From positions 153,064 through 217,063 of the forward strand of contig JANBVI010000053.1 of the NCBI GenBank assembly GCA_024239075.1: a stretch of 64,000 nucleotides of DNA, read 5' to 3'. The DNA is from Fischerella sp. CENA71. GTDB taxonomy: Bacteria; Cyanobacteriota; Cyanobacteriia; Cyanobacteriales; Nostocaceae. Positions 1 through 8,896 of the stretch are shown piece after piece (the first letter of the stretch is position 1; every line of letters begins with the position of its first letter). The position numbers and the translations under genes were made by a program. The notes beneath the pieces are model-generated. The model did no database searches. It was not told where the DNA came from and saw only the letters and a list, made by a program, of their open reading frames with translations.

Positions 1-1
1 A

Positions 2-724
2 GCTAAAGATTTAGAACAGCAGCAAAAAGAGCGGGTTCTTAATCCTATTGGACGCCCAACAGTGACTCAAGAACTGTCGGAAAACGTCATTTTAACCACA
101 GTTGATGATCTTTACAACTGGGCGCGTCTTTCTAGTCTTTGGCCTTTGTTGTTTGGTACAGCTTGCTGCTTTATTGAATTTGCAGCATTAATTGGTTCTC
201 GCTTTGACTTCGATCGCTTTGGACTTATTCCTCGTTCTAGTCCCCGACAAGCTGATTTGATTATTACAGCCGGAACAATCACGATGAAGATGGCTCCCCA
301 ATTGGTGCGTCTTTATGAACAAATGCCAGAACCGAAGTACGTGATTGCGATGGGAGCTTGTACAATTACTGGCGGGATGTTCAGCGTCGATTCTCCTTCA
401 GCAGTTCGTGGAGTCGATAAACTGATTCCGGTGGATGTATACTTACCTGGTTGTCCACCCCGCCCAGAAGCGATTATTGATGCAATTATTAAATTACGCA
501 AAAAAATCGCCAATGATTCCATCCAAGAGCGGGATTTGATCAAGCAAACCCACCGCTATTACAGTACGGCTCATAACATGAAATCAGTGCCACAAATCCA
601 CACTGGTGAGTACTTGCTCAGTGATACTCGTGTTGCACCACCGAAGGAATTGAGCGAAGCGATCGGTATGCCCATACCACCTGCTTTGTTGACAGAGAAT
701 AAGGAGGAGGTAAACCGTGGCTGA
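2..724 (+). CDS. ndhK: NAD(P)H-quinone oxidoreductase subunit K, 5' end outside window
   Basis: NdhK (NuoB/PSST family) is a peripheral-arm subunit of the thylakoid NDH-1 complex and holds iron-sulfur cluster N2. The protein shows the family core [14 protein letters not shown] with the tandem Cys pair, then [10 protein letters not shown] and [10 protein letters not shown], which carry the remaining cluster ligands. The frame is open to the left edge: the codons before the GTG at 62 read as NdhK-like sequence ([13 protein letters not shown]). The GTG is therefore internal and the true start lies upstream. The gene overlaps ndhJ by 8 nt, as expected for the cyanobacterial ndhC-ndhK-ndhJ operon; ndhC would lie just outside. 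Identification is firm; only the 5' end is missing. Confidence 0.96.
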   Translation, partial: AKDLEQQQKERVLNPIGRPTVTQELSENVILTTVDDLYNWARLSSLWPLLFGTACCFIEFAALIGSRFDFDRFGLIPRSSPRQADLIITAGTITMKMAPQLVRLYEQMPEPKYVIAMGACTITGGMFSVDSPSAVRGVDKLIPVDVYLPGCPPRPEAIIDAIIKLRKKIANDSIQERDLIKQTHRYYSTAHNMKSVPQIHTGEYLLSDTRVAPPKELSEAIGMPIPPALLTENKEEVNRG

Positions 725-1244
725 AGAATCGAAACCAGTACCAGCAGCAGAAAAATCTTTAGAAATAGCAGCAGGTAAAGTTTCCCAGTGGTTAACGGAA
801 AACGGCTTTGCTAACGAACCTCTACAACCTGATGTTAACGGTGTAGAGATAATTAAGGTAGAGGCAGATTTCTTACTACCAACTTCCACTGCTTTGTATG
901 CCTATGGGTTTAATTATCTCCAATTTCAAGGAGGGATTGACTTAGGCCCTGGACAGGAATTAGTCAGCGTGTATCACTTAGTTAAACTTGGTGATAATAC
1001 TGACAAACCAGAAGAAGTGCGTGTCAAAGTTTTCTTGCCACGAGACAATCCGAGAGTACCTTCAGTTTATTGGATTTGGAAAACAGCTGACTGGCAAGAG
1101 CGCGAATCTTACGATATGTTCGGGATTATTTACGAAGGACACCCGAACTTGAAGCGGATTTTAATGCCGGAAGATTGGGTAGGTTGGCCCTTACGTAAGG
1201 ATTACGTTTCACCTGATTTTTACGAGTTGCAAGACGCTTATTAG
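717..1244 (+). CDS. ndhJ: NAD(P)H-quinone oxidoreductase subunit J
   Basis: NdhJ (NuoC, 30-kDa subunit family) is a hydrophilic connecting subunit of NDH-1, used in respiration and cyclic electron flow. The 175-residue protein has the family signature around residues 118-150 ([20 protein letters not shown]) followed by [23 protein letters not shown], and it ends typically in ELQDAY. The start is GTG at 717, preceded by a strong Shine-Dalgarno AAGGAGGAGG at 701-710, and overlaps the ndhK stop. A terminator follows 26 nt after the stop, so ndhJ is the last operon gene. Confidence 0.96.
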   Translation: MAEESKPVPAAEKSLEIAAGKVSQWLTENGFANEPLQPDVNGVEIIKVEADFLLPTSTALYAYGFNYLQFQGGIDLGPGQELVSVYHLVKLGDNTDKPEEVRVKVFLPRDNPRVPSVYWIWKTADWQERESYDMFGIIYEGHPNLKRILMPEDWVGWPLRKDYVSPDFYELQDAY

Positions 1245-1270
1245 TAGTGAATAGCACCTCATTGTGTTAA

Positions 1271-1309
1271 CCCCCTTCTCCCGGTTAGTGGAGAGGGGGG
1301 TGGTTTTTT
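1271..1309 (+). terminator. Intrinsic terminator of the ndh operon
   Basis: An 11-bp stem (1271-1281 with 1290-1300, one G-T pair, 8-nt loop) is followed by a T-rich run at 1304-1309. It lies 26 nt after the ndhJ stop. Confidence 0.85.
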
Positions 1310-1380
1310 GGAACTTATACGCAGGTCACTCTAAAAATTACGAGGAGTTAGTCTTTTAGATTTTTATTTTTTGAATAAAG

Positions 1381-2406
1381 CTAAACAGCACCACTGTTTT
1401 TGTGAAACAGGATAGTTACTGTTTTTATAATCAGTTTCAAATCGTATAGCAAGCTCCAGTTTTTTTGATATTGCAAATCCAGACGAATTACATCCTCAAA
1501 TTTACGTACGCTAGATCGTCCATTAACTTGCCATTCTCCAGTCATACCCGGTTTTACATCCAAACGTTGCCATTCTGGGACTTCATAACGTTCTACTTCG
1601 TCGGGTGTGGGTGGCCTTGTACCGACTAGACTCATTTCTCCTTTGAGAACATTCCAAAACTGCGGTAGTTCGTCTAAACTTGTACGCCGCAAAAAGCGTC
1701 CTATTTTAGTAATTCTGGGATCATTGTCAATTTTGAAAAATGCCCCTTGTACTTGGTTATGTTTGGCTAATTCAGCCTTTCTGGCTTCAGCATTAACATA
1801 CATGGAGCGAAATTTCCAAATGCGAAACCGTTTACCCATCCAACCACAACGAATCTGACTGAATAAAATGGGGCCGGGATCGTCAATTGCGATCGCAACA
1901 GCAATAGGAATAAACAAAACTCCTATGATGACTAAACCTACCAATGCTCCAACAATATCAATTATCCGTTTCATCCAAGAACGGACAGAAGGATGTGTTG
2001 TCGGTAGCTGCTCTTCAAGTTGGTTCTTAGAGGGTACTGGAAGTGAGTTACTAGACTCAATGGGAAAAACCTTTTCCAGTCCTGTCAGGTTGAGTACAGC
2101 CATAACTTGGGGAGTTACATTCCGCAGTATAAATTCTATACCTTGATCTTGAGCGATTTTAAAGTTATTTACCAAAGCACCTAAACCACTACTATCCATA
2201 AAAGTAGTTTGCTGAAAATCAATGATGATTTTCTGCGGCATTGGTTGTGTTTGAGTGATATTTTGGCAAGTTTGCTTGAAGGCTACCGCCTCTAGCACGC
2301 TTAATCGCTCTGATACCTGCACTATTGCTGTGTCATGTAAGAACATCACTGGAAAATCTACCTCTTGGGGTTGGCTAATCATGAAACCCTGCACCTTCAT
2401 TGCCAT
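1381..2406 (-). CDS. STAS domain fused to a bacterial sugar transferase
   Basis: Two domains can be read. Residues about 15-115 look like a STAS/anti-anti-sigma domain (FMDSSGLGALVNNFK, with the Ser that is phosphorylated in SpoIIAA-type proteins). Residues about 145-340 are a polyprenyl-phosphate hexose-1-phosphate transferase (PF02397 type) with one hydrophobic hairpin (IVGALVGLVIIGVLFIPIAV), DPGPILFSQ, RIWKFRSM, TSLDELPQFWNVL and MSLVGTRPP. The catalytic half would load the first sugar phosphate onto undecaprenyl phosphate at the inner membrane for exopolysaccharide synthesis. The frame opens with TTG at 2415; ATG at 2406 is preferred, with no clear Shine-Dalgarno. The gene stands alone and is paralogous to the transferase at 25.1-25.8 kb, which lacks STAS. 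Confidence 0.88.
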   Translation of the reverse strand: MAMKVQGFMISQPQEVDFPVMFLHDTAIVQVSERLSVLEAVAFKQTCQNITQTQPMPQKIIIDFQQTTFMDSSGLGALVNNFKIAQDQGIEFILRNVTPQVMAVLNLTGLEKVFPIESSNSLPVPSKNQLEEQLPTTHPSVRSWMKRIIDIVGALVGLVIIGVLFIPIAVAIAIDDPGPILFSQIRCGWMGKRFRIWKFRSMYVNAEARKAELAKHNQVQGAFFKIDNDPRITKIGRFLRRTSLDELPQFWNVLKGEMSLVGTRPPTPDEVERYEVPEWQRLDVKPGMTGEWQVNGRSSVRKFEDVIRLDLQYQKNWSLLYDLKLIIKTVTILFHKNSGAV

Positions 2407-2711
2407 GTCAGTCAATGTAATATGCCAAATATTACTTAGTTTGAGTGAACCACTTAAACTGATGTGCGATCAGCTCAAATCATAACTAATCGCCAGTAGT
2501 CCGCTACCCAGGTTATGAACCGATTGAAAATGAGAAAAGATCAAAGGATAGTACCTCTTTACTTTTGCTCCACCCGTGAAACTGTCTTTTCCGGAAGGCT
2601 AGTTACTGGAGTTGAAATTGGAGACTGCCAGTAAAGTTCACAATAGAACTATAACTTCAGAAACATTCCTGCTTTTATGCCGAAAGGGCGCATACACCTT
2701 TTGCTCATCAA

Positions 2712-3509
2712 ATGACTACTAAAATTGGTATCACACCCACAGCACGCCTAGTAGAAGTCTTTTCCGCTATTCAAGGGGAAGGACTGAATGTCGGGACACG
2801 TCAGATTTTTATTCGCTTTGCTCTTTGTGATTTGCGCTGTCAATTCTGTGATAGCGCTCATACGTGGAATGCACCCACTACCTGTAGGATAGAGCGATCG
2901 CCAGGAAGACGCGATTTTGAAATCTATTCAAACCCTGTCTCTTTACCTATCTTACTCGAATGGGTCGAGCGGCAAAATATACCTTCTTTACACGATAGCA
3001 TTAGCTTGACTGGTGGTGAACCTCTGCTTCATGCTGGATTTTTAGTGGAGTTTTTACCACAGATACGTGCAATTACTGCTTTGCCTATATATTTAGAGAC
3101 TGGAGGACACCGTCCAGAACAGTTGGCAATGATTTTGCCTTATTTAGACTCTGTAGGTATGGATTTGAAATTACCCAGTACTAGTGGTGAAAATCGTTGG
3201 CAAGAACACAGCAAATTTCTCCAACTTTGTTATGAATCACAAGTAGAAGTTTTTGTCAAAATCATCATTTCTGATCAAACAAACCCAGCAGAACTAGAGC
3301 GTTCAGCTTTACTTGTGGCACAGGTTAGTCCATCGATCCCAATATTTTTACAACCCGTTACTCCTTTGCCTGCTTCTGAACAATTCACGACAAATCCTGT
3401 GCTTGCCCCTTCTCCAGAACAGGTATTGATGTGGCAAGCTTTGATCAAGCGCTTCGTTAAGCAGGTGCGGGTAATACCTCAAACACATAAGATGCTGAAT
3501 CAGCTTTAG
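2712..3509 (+). CDS. queE: 7-carboxy-7-deazaguanine synthase (radical SAM)
   Basis: QueE converts 6-carboxytetrahydropterin to 7-carboxy-7-deazaguanine on the route to queuosine. The N-terminus has the expected FSAIQGEGLNVGTRQIFIR. The radical-SAM cluster motif appears in the QueE form CDLRCQFCDSAHTWN (CxxxCxxC). SLTGGEPLLH follows at about residues 97-106, as the SAM-binding GGE motif. The length of 265 residues fits longer cyanobacterial QueE. It is monocistronic: the flanking STAS/transferase and phnE genes are on the other strand. No other queuosine gene is in the window. Confidence 0.9.
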   Translation: MTTKIGITPTARLVEVFSAIQGEGLNVGTRQIFIRFALCDLRCQFCDSAHTWNAPTTCRIERSPGRRDFEIYSNPVSLPILLEWVERQNIPSLHDSISLTGGEPLLHAGFLVEFLPQIRAITALPIYLETGGHRPEQLAMILPYLDSVGMDLKLPSTSGENRWQEHSKFLQLCYESQVEVFVKIIISDQTNPAELERSALLVAQVSPSIPIFLQPVTPLPASEQFTTNPVLAPSPEQVLMWQALIKRFVKQVRVIPQTHKMLNQL

Positions 3510-3857
3510 ATTTAATAATTTAGTGGTTATTAGTTATTTACTACTGACCACTATCTACTAACTAGCAATGTTCTTTTATAAAGATAAATGCAAGAATTAA
3601 GTAAAATTTGTGAATTTTTGATATAAAAAATGTACTTAGTTTAACAGTTAACCTAGTCTTAATACGGTATCTTAATTCTTGAACCAGTAATGTTTTGATA
3701 TTTAAGCGTAGCGACAAGAAGGACAAGGAAAGGGAGACACGGGGACAAGGGGACAAGGGGAAAGTTCCTAGTTATCTCACCGCGTCCTTTCTATCTTCGT
3801 GTCACTCCTTCACCGCTCTCCCTTGTCTCCTCCCAATGCCCAACACCCAACATCTAT
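3510..3857. other. Intergenic region with low-complexity repeats
   Basis: This is a 348-bp spacer between the convergent queE and phnE genes. It holds a 'tagttatt...tactaact' AT-rich repeat around 3520-3565 and a purine-rich stretch around 3720-3765 made of gacacggggacaagggg-like units, a dispersed cyanobacterial repeat type. Open frames here are repeat translations; I see no gene. Confidence 0.7.
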
Positions 3858-4646
3858 CTACATGGAATCAAGGCGTTTACGCAACTGACTGCTAAAGAAA
3901 TCTATGATAGTCACGACTATCAACAACACCAACATCATGGTTGTGGCTTTGTTATATTCAAAGCCATCTATATAACTTTTCAACTGAAAACCAATACCAC
4001 CTGCTCCAACTACACCCAACACAGAAGCAGCGCGGATATTGTACTCAAACATCCACAGTGTATATCCTAAGCCCAAAGGCAAGACTTGGGGTAAAATGCC
4101 ATATTGCGCTGTTTGTAATCTTGATGCTCCCGTAACTTGCAAAAATTCTATAGAACGAGAGTCTACTGCTTCGATCGCTTGTTGGTAAAACTTGGCAAGG
4201 TAGCCAATCGTATAAATGCTTAAAGCCAAAGTACCAGCAGGCGCACCCAGTCCAGTTGCGGCGACAAAAATTAAACCCAGAATAATCGAAGGAACCGAAC
4301 GCACTATATTTTGTAAAAGATTAGCCAACCATTGTAACCAAACAGGGGCAACATTGCGGGCGCTAGCAATAGCAATTGGTAGAGAAAGAATTGCTCCTAA
4401 AGTTGTTCCCCACAAAGACATTTGGATTGTTTCAATTAATGCTTGAATAGCAATATCTAAAACAGCCGGGTCTGGTGGAAATAATCTAGAAATAAAATCA
4501 CTTATATAGGGCCAACTATTTTTGAGAAGTTCAAAATCTACCTTCAGACCCTGCAAAGCCCAAGCGTAAATTGCTAATATTAGGCACAATATGAGTAGGC
4601 GACTCAGCCAAGCAAAACGCTGACAAAAACTTACAAAATACTTCAT
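3858..4646 (-). CDS. phnE: Phosphonate-type ABC transporter permease PhnE
   Basis: This is an inner-membrane permease of the BPD_transp_1 superfamily with about six hydrophobic segments. The cytoplasmic coupling loop is visible around residues 150-185 (TIGYLAKFYQQAIEAVDSRSIEFLQVTGASRLQ), matching the PhnE/PtxC pattern. It is the last gene of a phnD-phnC-phnE operon, 72 nt after phnC. The substrate could be phosphonate, phosphite or another reduced phosphorus compound. No phosphonatase, C-P lyase or phosphite dehydrogenase gene lies nearby to decide. Confidence 0.88.
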   Translation of the reverse strand: MKYFVSFCQRFAWLSRLLILCLILAIYAWALQGLKVDFELLKNSWPYISDFISRLFPPDPAVLDIAIQALIETIQMSLWGTTLGAILSLPIAIASARNVAPVWLQWLANLLQNIVRSVPSIILGLIFVAATGLGAPAGTLALSIYTIGYLAKFYQQAIEAVDSRSIEFLQVTGASRLQTAQYGILPQVLPLGLGYTLWMFEYNIRAASVLGVVGAGGIGFQLKSYIDGFEYNKATTMMLVLLIVVTIIDFFSSQLRKRLDSM

Positions 4647-4718
4647 TTTTATACAACTCAGTCACCAACGATTAATCTAAGCGAACATGATATTAATTCT
4701 GAGTAATTCTTTTTTCTT

Positions 4719-5450
4719 CTACTTTTTAATTACAGAAAACTGGGCTTGCAAATTTTCACAATGACCGTCATAAATAACACGTCCATTATCTAAGACGATC
4801 GCTCGTTGAGCATATTCTGCTGCTATACCCAAATCGTGCAAAACTGTGACAATAGTTATACCTTGTTGAGAATGTAATTGAGATAAGGTATCCATCACCT
4901 GTTTACAGGCCATGACATCCAAACCTGTAATCGGTTCATCGGCTAAAAGAATTTGGGGAGATTGAATTAAAGCACGAGCGATCGCTACCCGTTGTTGCTG
5001 TCCACCACTTAGTAAACTTGTTTTTTGATCAGCTTGCCCTTTCAAACCCAATTGTTCTAATATCTCTAACGCTTGACGGCGATCGCGTTTAGGAAAACCA
5101 AACAGGGTTTGCCAAGTTGTACGTGTACCTAGTTTCCCACACAAAACATTATCAATTGCCGGAAGTTGGGGAATTAATCCCCCACCTTGAAATAACATCC
5201 CGATGTCTCGCCTAATTTGCGTTAAAGTACGAGGATTCATCGGCACACCATTAATATTGATGCTTCCCTGCTCTAAGGGTACTAGTCCAACAAGCGATCG
5301 CAGTAGCGTAGATTTACCCGCACCATTGAGTCCTAGCAAAGCTACAAACTCACCATGATGAATTTGACAACTAATCCCATTCAAAATGGGGCGCTGTAAA
5401 GATAGTGAGTATGCTGTTTTTAGATTGTGACACTCAATAGCGGGATGCAT
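4719..5450 (-). CDS. phnC: Phosphonate-type ABC transporter ATP-binding protein PhnC
   Basis: This is the ATPase of the import system, bound to PhnE on the cytoplasmic side. Walker A is GLNGAGKST, the signature is LLSGGQQQR, Walker B is ILLADEPITGLD, and the H-loop lies in VTVLHDLG. The 243-residue length is normal for PhnC. The frame stays open upstream to 5564, but that part is translated from a purine-rich dispersed repeat (around 5500-5545) and has no family character. ATG 5450, just before IECHNLKTAYSL, is therefore taken as the start. The gene lies between phnD and phnE. Confidence 0.9.
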   Translation of the reverse strand: MHPAIECHNLKTAYSLSLQRPILNGISCQIHHGEFVALLGLNGAGKSTLLRSLVGLVPLEQGSININGVPMNPRTLTQIRRDIGMLFQGGGLIPQLPAIDNVLCGKLGTRTTWQTLFGFPKRDRRQALEILEQLGLKGQADQKTSLLSGGQQQRVAIARALIQSPQILLADEPITGLDVMACKQVMDTLSQLHSQQGITIVTVLHDLGIAAEYAQRAIVLDNGRVIYDGHCENLQAQFSVIKK

Positions 5451-5613
5451 GTTGTAAGGAGGTGAGGTAAGTGAGGAGAGTGTGGGGAGACGCACCGGAC
5501 GCGGAGATGGTGAGCAGAGGAGCAGGGGAGCAGGGGGGACAAGGGAGAATAACCTATTGACCAATGACTATTGACCAATGACTATTGACCATTGACCAAA
5601 AACAATTAACTTT

Positions 5614-6588
5614 TTAAGGCTGAATTCCTGCTAGTTGCAGGGCATTGCGTAAAGGTGCTAGATGTTGGTTATGGTCAACTTTGACCAATTCTGTAGAGTT
5701 ATATAAGTTACGCAGCAATTGGTTATTTTGTGACTGATTCAACAGCAGCATCGCGCTGATAATTTTGTCGCGTGTAGGGGTGGGAACGTCATCATCAATA
5801 GCAACGCCGTGAGCAGGAACGCCGGAGATTTTGTGGAGAATTCGCACTTGATTCTTTTCTGCTTCCGTAATGTACGGGGGGTTAAGTGCATATTCTGACA
5901 CCGCAGCTACATCCGCTTGACCACGTAACACAGCTTGTATGGCTTTGCTGTAATTACCACCATATGTAACTTGTCCAAAGAAATTATTCAAGCGATCGCG
6001 GTTTTCTACAAGTCCTTGTTTCACAAGTTCACCAGTGGGGAAAATAAACCCAGATCCAGAGGTGGGAGAAGTGAAAGCCATTCTTTTACCGCGCAATTGT
6101 GACAAAGTGGCTTTGGCTGTGGACTGGGTTTTAAAAGGGCTATTTTTGGGAACAACAAATACTGAGTTATAGGTATATTTCCCCGAATAAGTGGGGCGAA
6201 CCTCAGCCAGATACAAACGAGCATTTGCTAATTGTTCAGCTTTCAACGCCGGACGACTACTCAAGAAAGCGATATCAGCACGGTTGGCTCTTAGAGCTTC
6301 CACTGCTGCGGTGTCATCACCAATCTGTGCTTTGACTGGAACTCCTAACTGTTTAGACAAAAACGTAGCTACAGCATTGGCTTTACTTTGCAAATCTGTA
6401 GAGTCAGAACGACTAGGAAAGATTACTACTAATTCATTTGTCTTTCCTTGGGCGAGTAAGGTTTGCTCTTTTTGATTGGGAATGAGATTAGCGATCGCCG
6501 ACTTTTCTCCTAAAGCACTAGCCATTAAACCCATAAGCGCTAAAGATGACACACTTACACCCAGCACACCCTGTTTTGTGACTCTCAT
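5614..6588 (-). CDS. phnD: Phosphonate/phosphite-type ABC transporter substrate-binding protein PhnD
   Basis: This is the periplasmic binding protein of the operon, PhnD family (PF12974 type). A signal peptide spans about residues 1-35 (positive MRVTKQ, then a hydrophobic stretch). The mature part has FPSRSDSTDLQ near its start, RADIAFLSSRP, and TSPTSGSGFIFPTGEL, the ligand-loop region. I see no lipobox Cys. ATG 6588 has GGAG eight bases upstream, whereas the longer reading from 6618 has none, so 6588 is chosen. A 163-nt gap full of 'ttgaccaatgac' repeats separates it from phnC. Confidence 0.9.
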   Translation of the reverse strand: MRVTKQGVLGVSVSSLALMGLMASALGEKSAIANLIPNQKEQTLLAQGKTNELVVIFPSRSDSTDLQSKANAVATFLSKQLGVPVKAQIGDDTAAVEALRANRADIAFLSSRPALKAEQLANARLYLAEVRPTYSGKYTYNSVFVVPKNSPFKTQSTAKATLSQLRGKRMAFTSPTSGSGFIFPTGELVKQGLVENRDRLNNFFGQVTYGGNYSKAIQAVLRGQADVAAVSEYALNPPYITEAEKNQVRILHKISGVPAHGVAIDDDVPTPTRDKIISAMLLLNQSQNNQLLRNLYNSTELVKVDHNQHLAPLRNALQLAGIQP

Positions 6589-6740
6589 TTGTCTTTCTCC
6601 ATTGGGAATTATTATCAATATTTATGCGAATTTATTGCAATTGTTTTTCTTAAAACTTTAGAGTTTTGAGGAATCAAAGTCAAGATGAATTGTGTAAATA
6701 TCGCTTTTGATTTATCCACCAAGACAGCAATCAGAATTTT

Positions 6741-6852
6741 GGCGTTGCTGAATAAGGGGATGATTTAGGCTGACACGGAGACGGGGAGATGCGATGACAC
6801 GGTGATTATTTTTTATGCAAATTCCAAAATCATCCCGCAATTATGCAACGCC
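6741..6852. mobile_element. 112-bp MITE-like element with 8-bp target-site duplication
   Basis: The two ends are inverted repeats: the outer 8 bp (GGCGTTGC / GCAACGCC) and an inner 10-bp block (GGGATGATTT / AAATCATCCC) match exactly, with a diverged 8-bp spacer between. The element is flanked on both sides by the perfect direct repeat AGAATTTT (6733-6740 and 6853-6860), the footprint of transposition. It is too short to code for protein. A 76-bp copy of its left part recurs at 16727-16802 with one mismatch. The parent insertion-sequence family is not known to me. Confidence 0.85.
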
Positions 6853-6930
6853 AGAATTTTTACAACAAAGAGAACATGAGATGATATTTACTTTGCAGTC
6901 TGCAAAATATATCTGCTTGGCAATCAACCC

Positions 6931-7578
6931 ATGAGTCAAATCATCTGGATAGCAAGACACGCTAATCGCCTTGATTTTGTTAACCCTGATTGGTTTCTTA
7001 CCGCCGAACGACGTTATGATCCCCCTTTGTCTGAAGATGGTTTCATACAAGCGAAGCAACTAGCTAACCGTCTCAAGAAAGAAAAAATTGCCCATATTTT
7101 TGCTTCGCCTTTCTTGCGAACCGTACAAACGGCAAATGCTGTTGCAGAAGTTCTGGATTTACCAATTAAGCTGGAAACAGGTTTAAGTGAATGGCTCAAT
7201 CCTGCTTGGATGACAGAGGAACCAGAAAGGCTTTCTATTCCTACCCTAGCTGGACTATTCCCAAGAATAGATACTAGCTATACCCCTCGCATTGCTGCTA
7301 AATATCCAGAAACTCAACCACAAGTGCGAGCGCGTTCCGGACAAACTGCTAGATGTCTAGCCACAGAATATTCTCCAGATAATATTTTGCTGGTGGGACA
7401 TGGTGCATCTGTACTAGGCGCAGCGATGGGACTTGTTGGTGAAATTGCTGTAACGGAAGTTAAAGCATCTTTATGTAGCTTAGTAAAACTTGTGCGTCAA
7501 AATCCAGAATGGTTCCTTGAACTCAAGGGAGATACTTCCCACTTAACACAGGTCGAGGAATTTGTTCGGTTTAATTAA
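6931..7578 (+). CDS. Histidine phosphatase superfamily protein
   Basis: This is a phosphoglycerate-mutase-like fold. The N-terminal catalytic motif is ARHANRLD (RHA instead of the usual RHG). FASPFLRTVQTA follows at about residues 58-69, with the second conserved Arg. The second catalytic His is in LLVGHGASV near residue 159. The 215-residue length fits small cytosolic phosphatases of this group; the substrate cannot be told. ATG 6931 has no clear Shine-Dalgarno. The gene stands alone between the MITE and glk. Confidence 0.85.
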   Translation: MSQIIWIARHANRLDFVNPDWFLTAERRYDPPLSEDGFIQAKQLANRLKKEKIAHIFASPFLRTVQTANAVAEVLDLPIKLETGLSEWLNPAWMTEEPERLSIPTLAGLFPRIDTSYTPRIAAKYPETQPQVRARSGQTARCLATEYSPDNILLVGHGASVLGAAMGLVGEIAVTEVKASLCSLVKLVRQNPEWFLELKGDTSHLTQVEEFVRFN

Positions 7579-7654
7579 TGGATAATAACTAAATGTCTTT
7601 TAAATGTTTTTCTCGTGGTAGTTAGTGCTAAAAAATCAACTACTAACTACTGTA

Positions 7655-7683
7655 GGGTACCACAGCTAGCTAGCTGTGTACCC
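7655..7683. repeat. Near-palindromic hairpin between phosphatase gene and glk
   Basis: A 13-bp stem with one bulged C and a 2-nt loop is centred on CTAGCTAG. It lies 77 nt after the phosphatase stop and could end that transcript, but no T-run follows. Confidence 0.55.
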
Positions 7684-7730
7684 CTAGCAATTAGCAATCA
7701 GCAACCAGCAACTACCATATATATTTATCT

Positions 7731-8756
7731 ATGACTTTACTACTAGCAGGAGATATCGGCGGCACAAAAACCATTCTGCGAGTGATGGAGGAAACAGAAG
7801 CACCTCTTTTACGGACGGTGTATGAACAGCGTTACCGCAGTGGGGATTTTCCTGATTTAGTGCCAATAGTACAACAGTTTTTGACAGCAGCTAACACACC
7901 CATACCGGAAAAAGCTTGTTTTGCGATCGCTGGGCCTATAGTTCACAATACTGCCAAGCTGACTAATTTGGCTTGGTTTTTGGACGCCGAACGTTTACAA
8001 CAACAACTCGGTATCACTCATGTCTCTTTAATTAATGATTTTACTGCTGTTGCCTATGGCATTTTAGGTCTAGAAGCACAGGACTTTTATACACTTCAAC
8101 CTGGTAAACCAAACCCAGATGCACCCATTGGGATTCTTGGTGCTGGTACTGGTTTAGGACAAGGATTTTTAATCAAACAGGGAAATTTTTATCAAGCTTT
8201 TCCTTCTGAGGGTGGACACGCTGATTTTGCCCCTCGTACTGAGTTAGAGTTTCAACTGCTGAAATATCTGTTGGATAAACATGATATCCAGCGCATTTCT
8301 GTGGAACGGGTAGTTTCTGGTTTGGGAATTGTTTCCATTTACCAATTTTTACGCGATCGCAAAATTAGCAGCGAATCACCAAAGATAGCTGAAATAGTCA
8401 GAACTTGGGAACAAGAAGCAGGAAAACCAGAAAAAAGCGTTGATCCGGGTGCTGTCATTGGTAATGCTGCTTTACAAGGAAGCGATCGCCTTAGTGAACA
8501 AACAATGCAGTTATTTATAGAAGCTTACGGCGCTGAGGCTGGTAATCTTGCCCTCAAACTCCTTCCTTATGGTGGTTTATATGTTGCCGGTGGGATAGCC
8601 CCAAAAATCCTGTCTTTAATTCAAAAAGGTGAGTTTTTGTTCAACTTTACTCATAAAGGTAGAATGCGTTCGCTGTTAGAAGAAATACCAGTACATGTCG
8701 TAATAAATCAACAAGTGGGATTAATCGGTGCTGCTATTTATGCTTCTAGGCTTTAG
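7731..8756 (+). CDS. glk: Glucokinase
   Basis: This protein of the Glk family (PF02685, non-ROK) phosphorylates glucose at C6 with ATP. The phosphate-binding motif GDIGGTKT is at residues 8-15, INDFTAVAYG is at about residue 103, and GAGTGLGQG is at about 138-146. EGGHADFAP is at about 163-171, with the sugar-contacting Glu and His. VAGGIAPK is near residue 285. The 341-residue length is typical for cyanobacteria. Together with the invertase about 0.8 kb downstream it would bring glucose from sucrose cleavage into the hexose-phosphate pool, though the two genes are not cotranscribed. Confidence 0.93.
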   Translation: MTLLLAGDIGGTKTILRVMEETEAPLLRTVYEQRYRSGDFPDLVPIVQQFLTAANTPIPEKACFAIAGPIVHNTAKLTNLAWFLDAERLQQQLGITHVSLINDFTAVAYGILGLEAQDFYTLQPGKPNPDAPIGILGAGTGLGQGFLIKQGNFYQAFPSEGGHADFAPRTELEFQLLKYLLDKHDIQRISVERVVSGLGIVSIYQFLRDRKISSESPKIAEIVRTWEQEAGKPEKSVDPGAVIGNAALQGSDRLSEQTMQLFIEAYGAEAGNLALKLLPYGGLYVAGGIAPKILSLIQKGEFLFNFTHKGRMRSLLEEIPVHVVINQQVGLIGAAIYASRL

Positions 8757-8838
8757 TATATATACTTAGAAAAACAATGCTCTTTTTACACAATTTTACG
8801 GGTGCATCTAAACATTTTGTTAAGTTATAACAAACCTA

Positions 8839-8876
8839 TCAGCCTACGTAATATTAGTCAGCCTACGTAATATTAG
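8839..8876. repeat. Two tandem 19-bp repeats upstream of an exported-protein gene
   Basis: TCAGCCTACGTAATATTAG occurs twice in direct succession (8839-8857 and 8858-8876), ending 20 nt before ATG 8897. Each copy contains the palindrome TACGTA. It could be a paired operator or a recent slip duplication. Confidence 0.8.
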
Positions 8877-8896
8877 CAAGTGTAAAAGCAAAAACT

